DNA from: Clostridia bacterium
Lineage (GTDB): Bacteria > Bacillota > Clostridia > Christensenellales > Borkfalkiaceae
Assembly: GCA_900767815.1 (NCBI GenBank)
Contig: CAAGAM010000203.1
Span: 1-32,095 of the forward strand
DNA length: 32,095 nucleotides
Reading direction: 5' to 3'
Position 1 is the stretch's first letter. Each line of letters begins with the position of its first letter. Below are positions 31,449-32,095 of this stretch, one piece after another. The notes beneath the pieces were generated by a model that was not told the origin of the DNA, ran no database searches, and was given only the letters and a program-made list of their open reading frames with translations. The translations under genes were made by a program, and so were the position numbers.

Positions 31449-32095
31449 ATGATACAACGAAGAGACAAAAAGAGGACAGCCTCTGCCAAGCGGATACAAG
31501 CGGCATTCTTGGAAGAGAACCATATAGATATCGAAGAGATACCGCCAAAGGAAGAGTATGTTAGGGATACAGTAAACAAGCAATTGCGTGTCTGTGCCTA
31601 TTGCCGAGTAAGTACAGACGAAGAGTCGCAGCAATCGAGCTACGAACTACAAGTCCAACATTACACGGAGTACATCAATAAGCACGACAATTGGACGCTT
31701 GTCGGTGTGTATGCCGATGAGGGTATTTCGGGAACATCGGTAAATCATCGCGTGCAGTTTTTGCAGATGATCCAAGATGCGGAAGACGGCAAGATAGATA
31801 TGATTGTTACAAAATCAATCAGCCGTTTTGCAAGGAATACCCTTGACTGTATTTCCTACGTGCGAAGACTCAAAGCACTCAAACCGCCTGTCGGAGTATT
31901 CTTCGAGATGAACGGATACGATAGACTTACCGAATGCCGTGTTAATGGTGTTATAGCGGGACTTTTGCCCGATGGAAAGAGTCAGGTGTCGGTCGAGTAT
32001 GACGGAGACAGGTTCTCACGCATTGTGTCTATCGTAGTGTCCGCCCAGCACGAAGAAAGCAAATCGCTTGCGGAACTCACGGCGGAGATTAAAGA
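31449..32095 (+). CDS. Chimeric frame: serine recombinase N-part joined to MetK middle part (runs off window)
   Basis: After GGGAGGTGAG and an ATG at 31449, residues 1-153 are a serine recombinase catalytic domain: RVCAYCRVSTD (nucleophile Ser58), YADEGISGTS, KSISRFARNTLDC and LKALKPPVGVFFE. The family then continues with an ENI...GE-like stretch and an AQEES helix. Here the frame switches near 31905-31925 to RLTECRVNG, LLPDGKSQVSVEYDGD and IVSIVVSAQHEE, which match the central domain of S-adenosylmethionine synthetase (RxAEVRKNG, LRPDGKSQVTVEYD, VVxSTQH). The product cannot be a working recombinase, because the rest of the catalytic and DNA-binding parts is absent up to the window end. Either a contig misjoin or a true fusion. 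Confidence 0.85.
   Translation, partial: MIQRRDKKRTASAKRIQAAFLEENHIDIEEIPPKEEYVRDTVNKQLRVCAYCRVSTDEESQQSSYELQVQHYTEYINKHDNWTLVGVYADEGISGTSVNHRVQFLQMIQDAEDGKIDMIVTKSISRFARNTLDCISYVRRLKALKPPVGVFFEMNGYDRLTECRVNGVIAGLLPDGKSQVSVEYDGDRFSRIVSIVVSAQHEESKSLAELTAEIK

Overview
The window looks like a chromosomal stretch of an uncultured Bacillota bacterium, probably a gut Clostridia member. Reasons seen in the sequence: lipoproteins with LxxC-type lipoboxes, strong AGGAGG-type ribosome binding sites, Ser/Glu-rich surface linkers, Cys-containing C-terminal membrane anchors, a VanZ-family protein and Clostridia-type serine recombinase. The assignment below the phylum is inference.

Left part (1-7500). After a repeat-bearing, gene-poor start, a secreted and membrane-anchored beta-rich protein with SH3-like modules is followed by a VanZ-family membrane protein. 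An AT-rich island with three small unknown proteins (3859-5394) comes next. Then two minus-strand genes: a RadC/JAB protein and an XRE regulator with four membrane helices. A decayed 3' gene fragment lies at 7180-7434.

Centre (7582-27510, all minus). This is an apparently single 11-gene, 20-kb transcription unit read right to left. It has a sigma-A-like promoter at 27556-27584 and a strong terminator at 7500-7543. In transcription order: a lipoprotein with CxxC-type repeats and four beta-rich repeats; two sugar-type ABC permeases; an IphP-type tyrosine-phosphatase lipoprotein; the solute-binding lipoprotein; a surface-anchored concanavalin-like protein; a TIM-barrel glycosidase-like lipoprotein; a DUF4838 (GH67-like) protein; a metallophosphoesterase lipoprotein with CxxC-type repeats; a second tyrosine phosphatase; and a 1007-residue surface-anchored binding protein. 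No ABC ATPase is present. A divergent AraC-family gene (27685-28527), apparently leaderless, is the likely regulator. My reading is an inducible extracellular system that binds a phosphorylated or otherwise decorated carbohydrate, strips phosphate and sugar groups, and imports the product. The substrate is unknown.

Right part (28724-32095). A small lipoprotein and a two-helix membrane protein are convergent around a long hairpin. A 1.2-kb gene-free mosaic of repeats follows. It contains two 106-nt copies of an apparently structured RNA; three base pairs of one stem differ between the copies by compensatory changes. The window ends in a plus-strand reading frame that begins as a serine recombinase and, after about 153 residues, continues in frame as the middle of S-adenosylmethionine synthetase (MetK). 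This is either an assembly chimera or a remarkable recombination product.

A short motif close to TATAAGYCGATTAACG recurs at six intergenic places, and a 78-nt repeat occurs near both ends of the window in opposite orientation.
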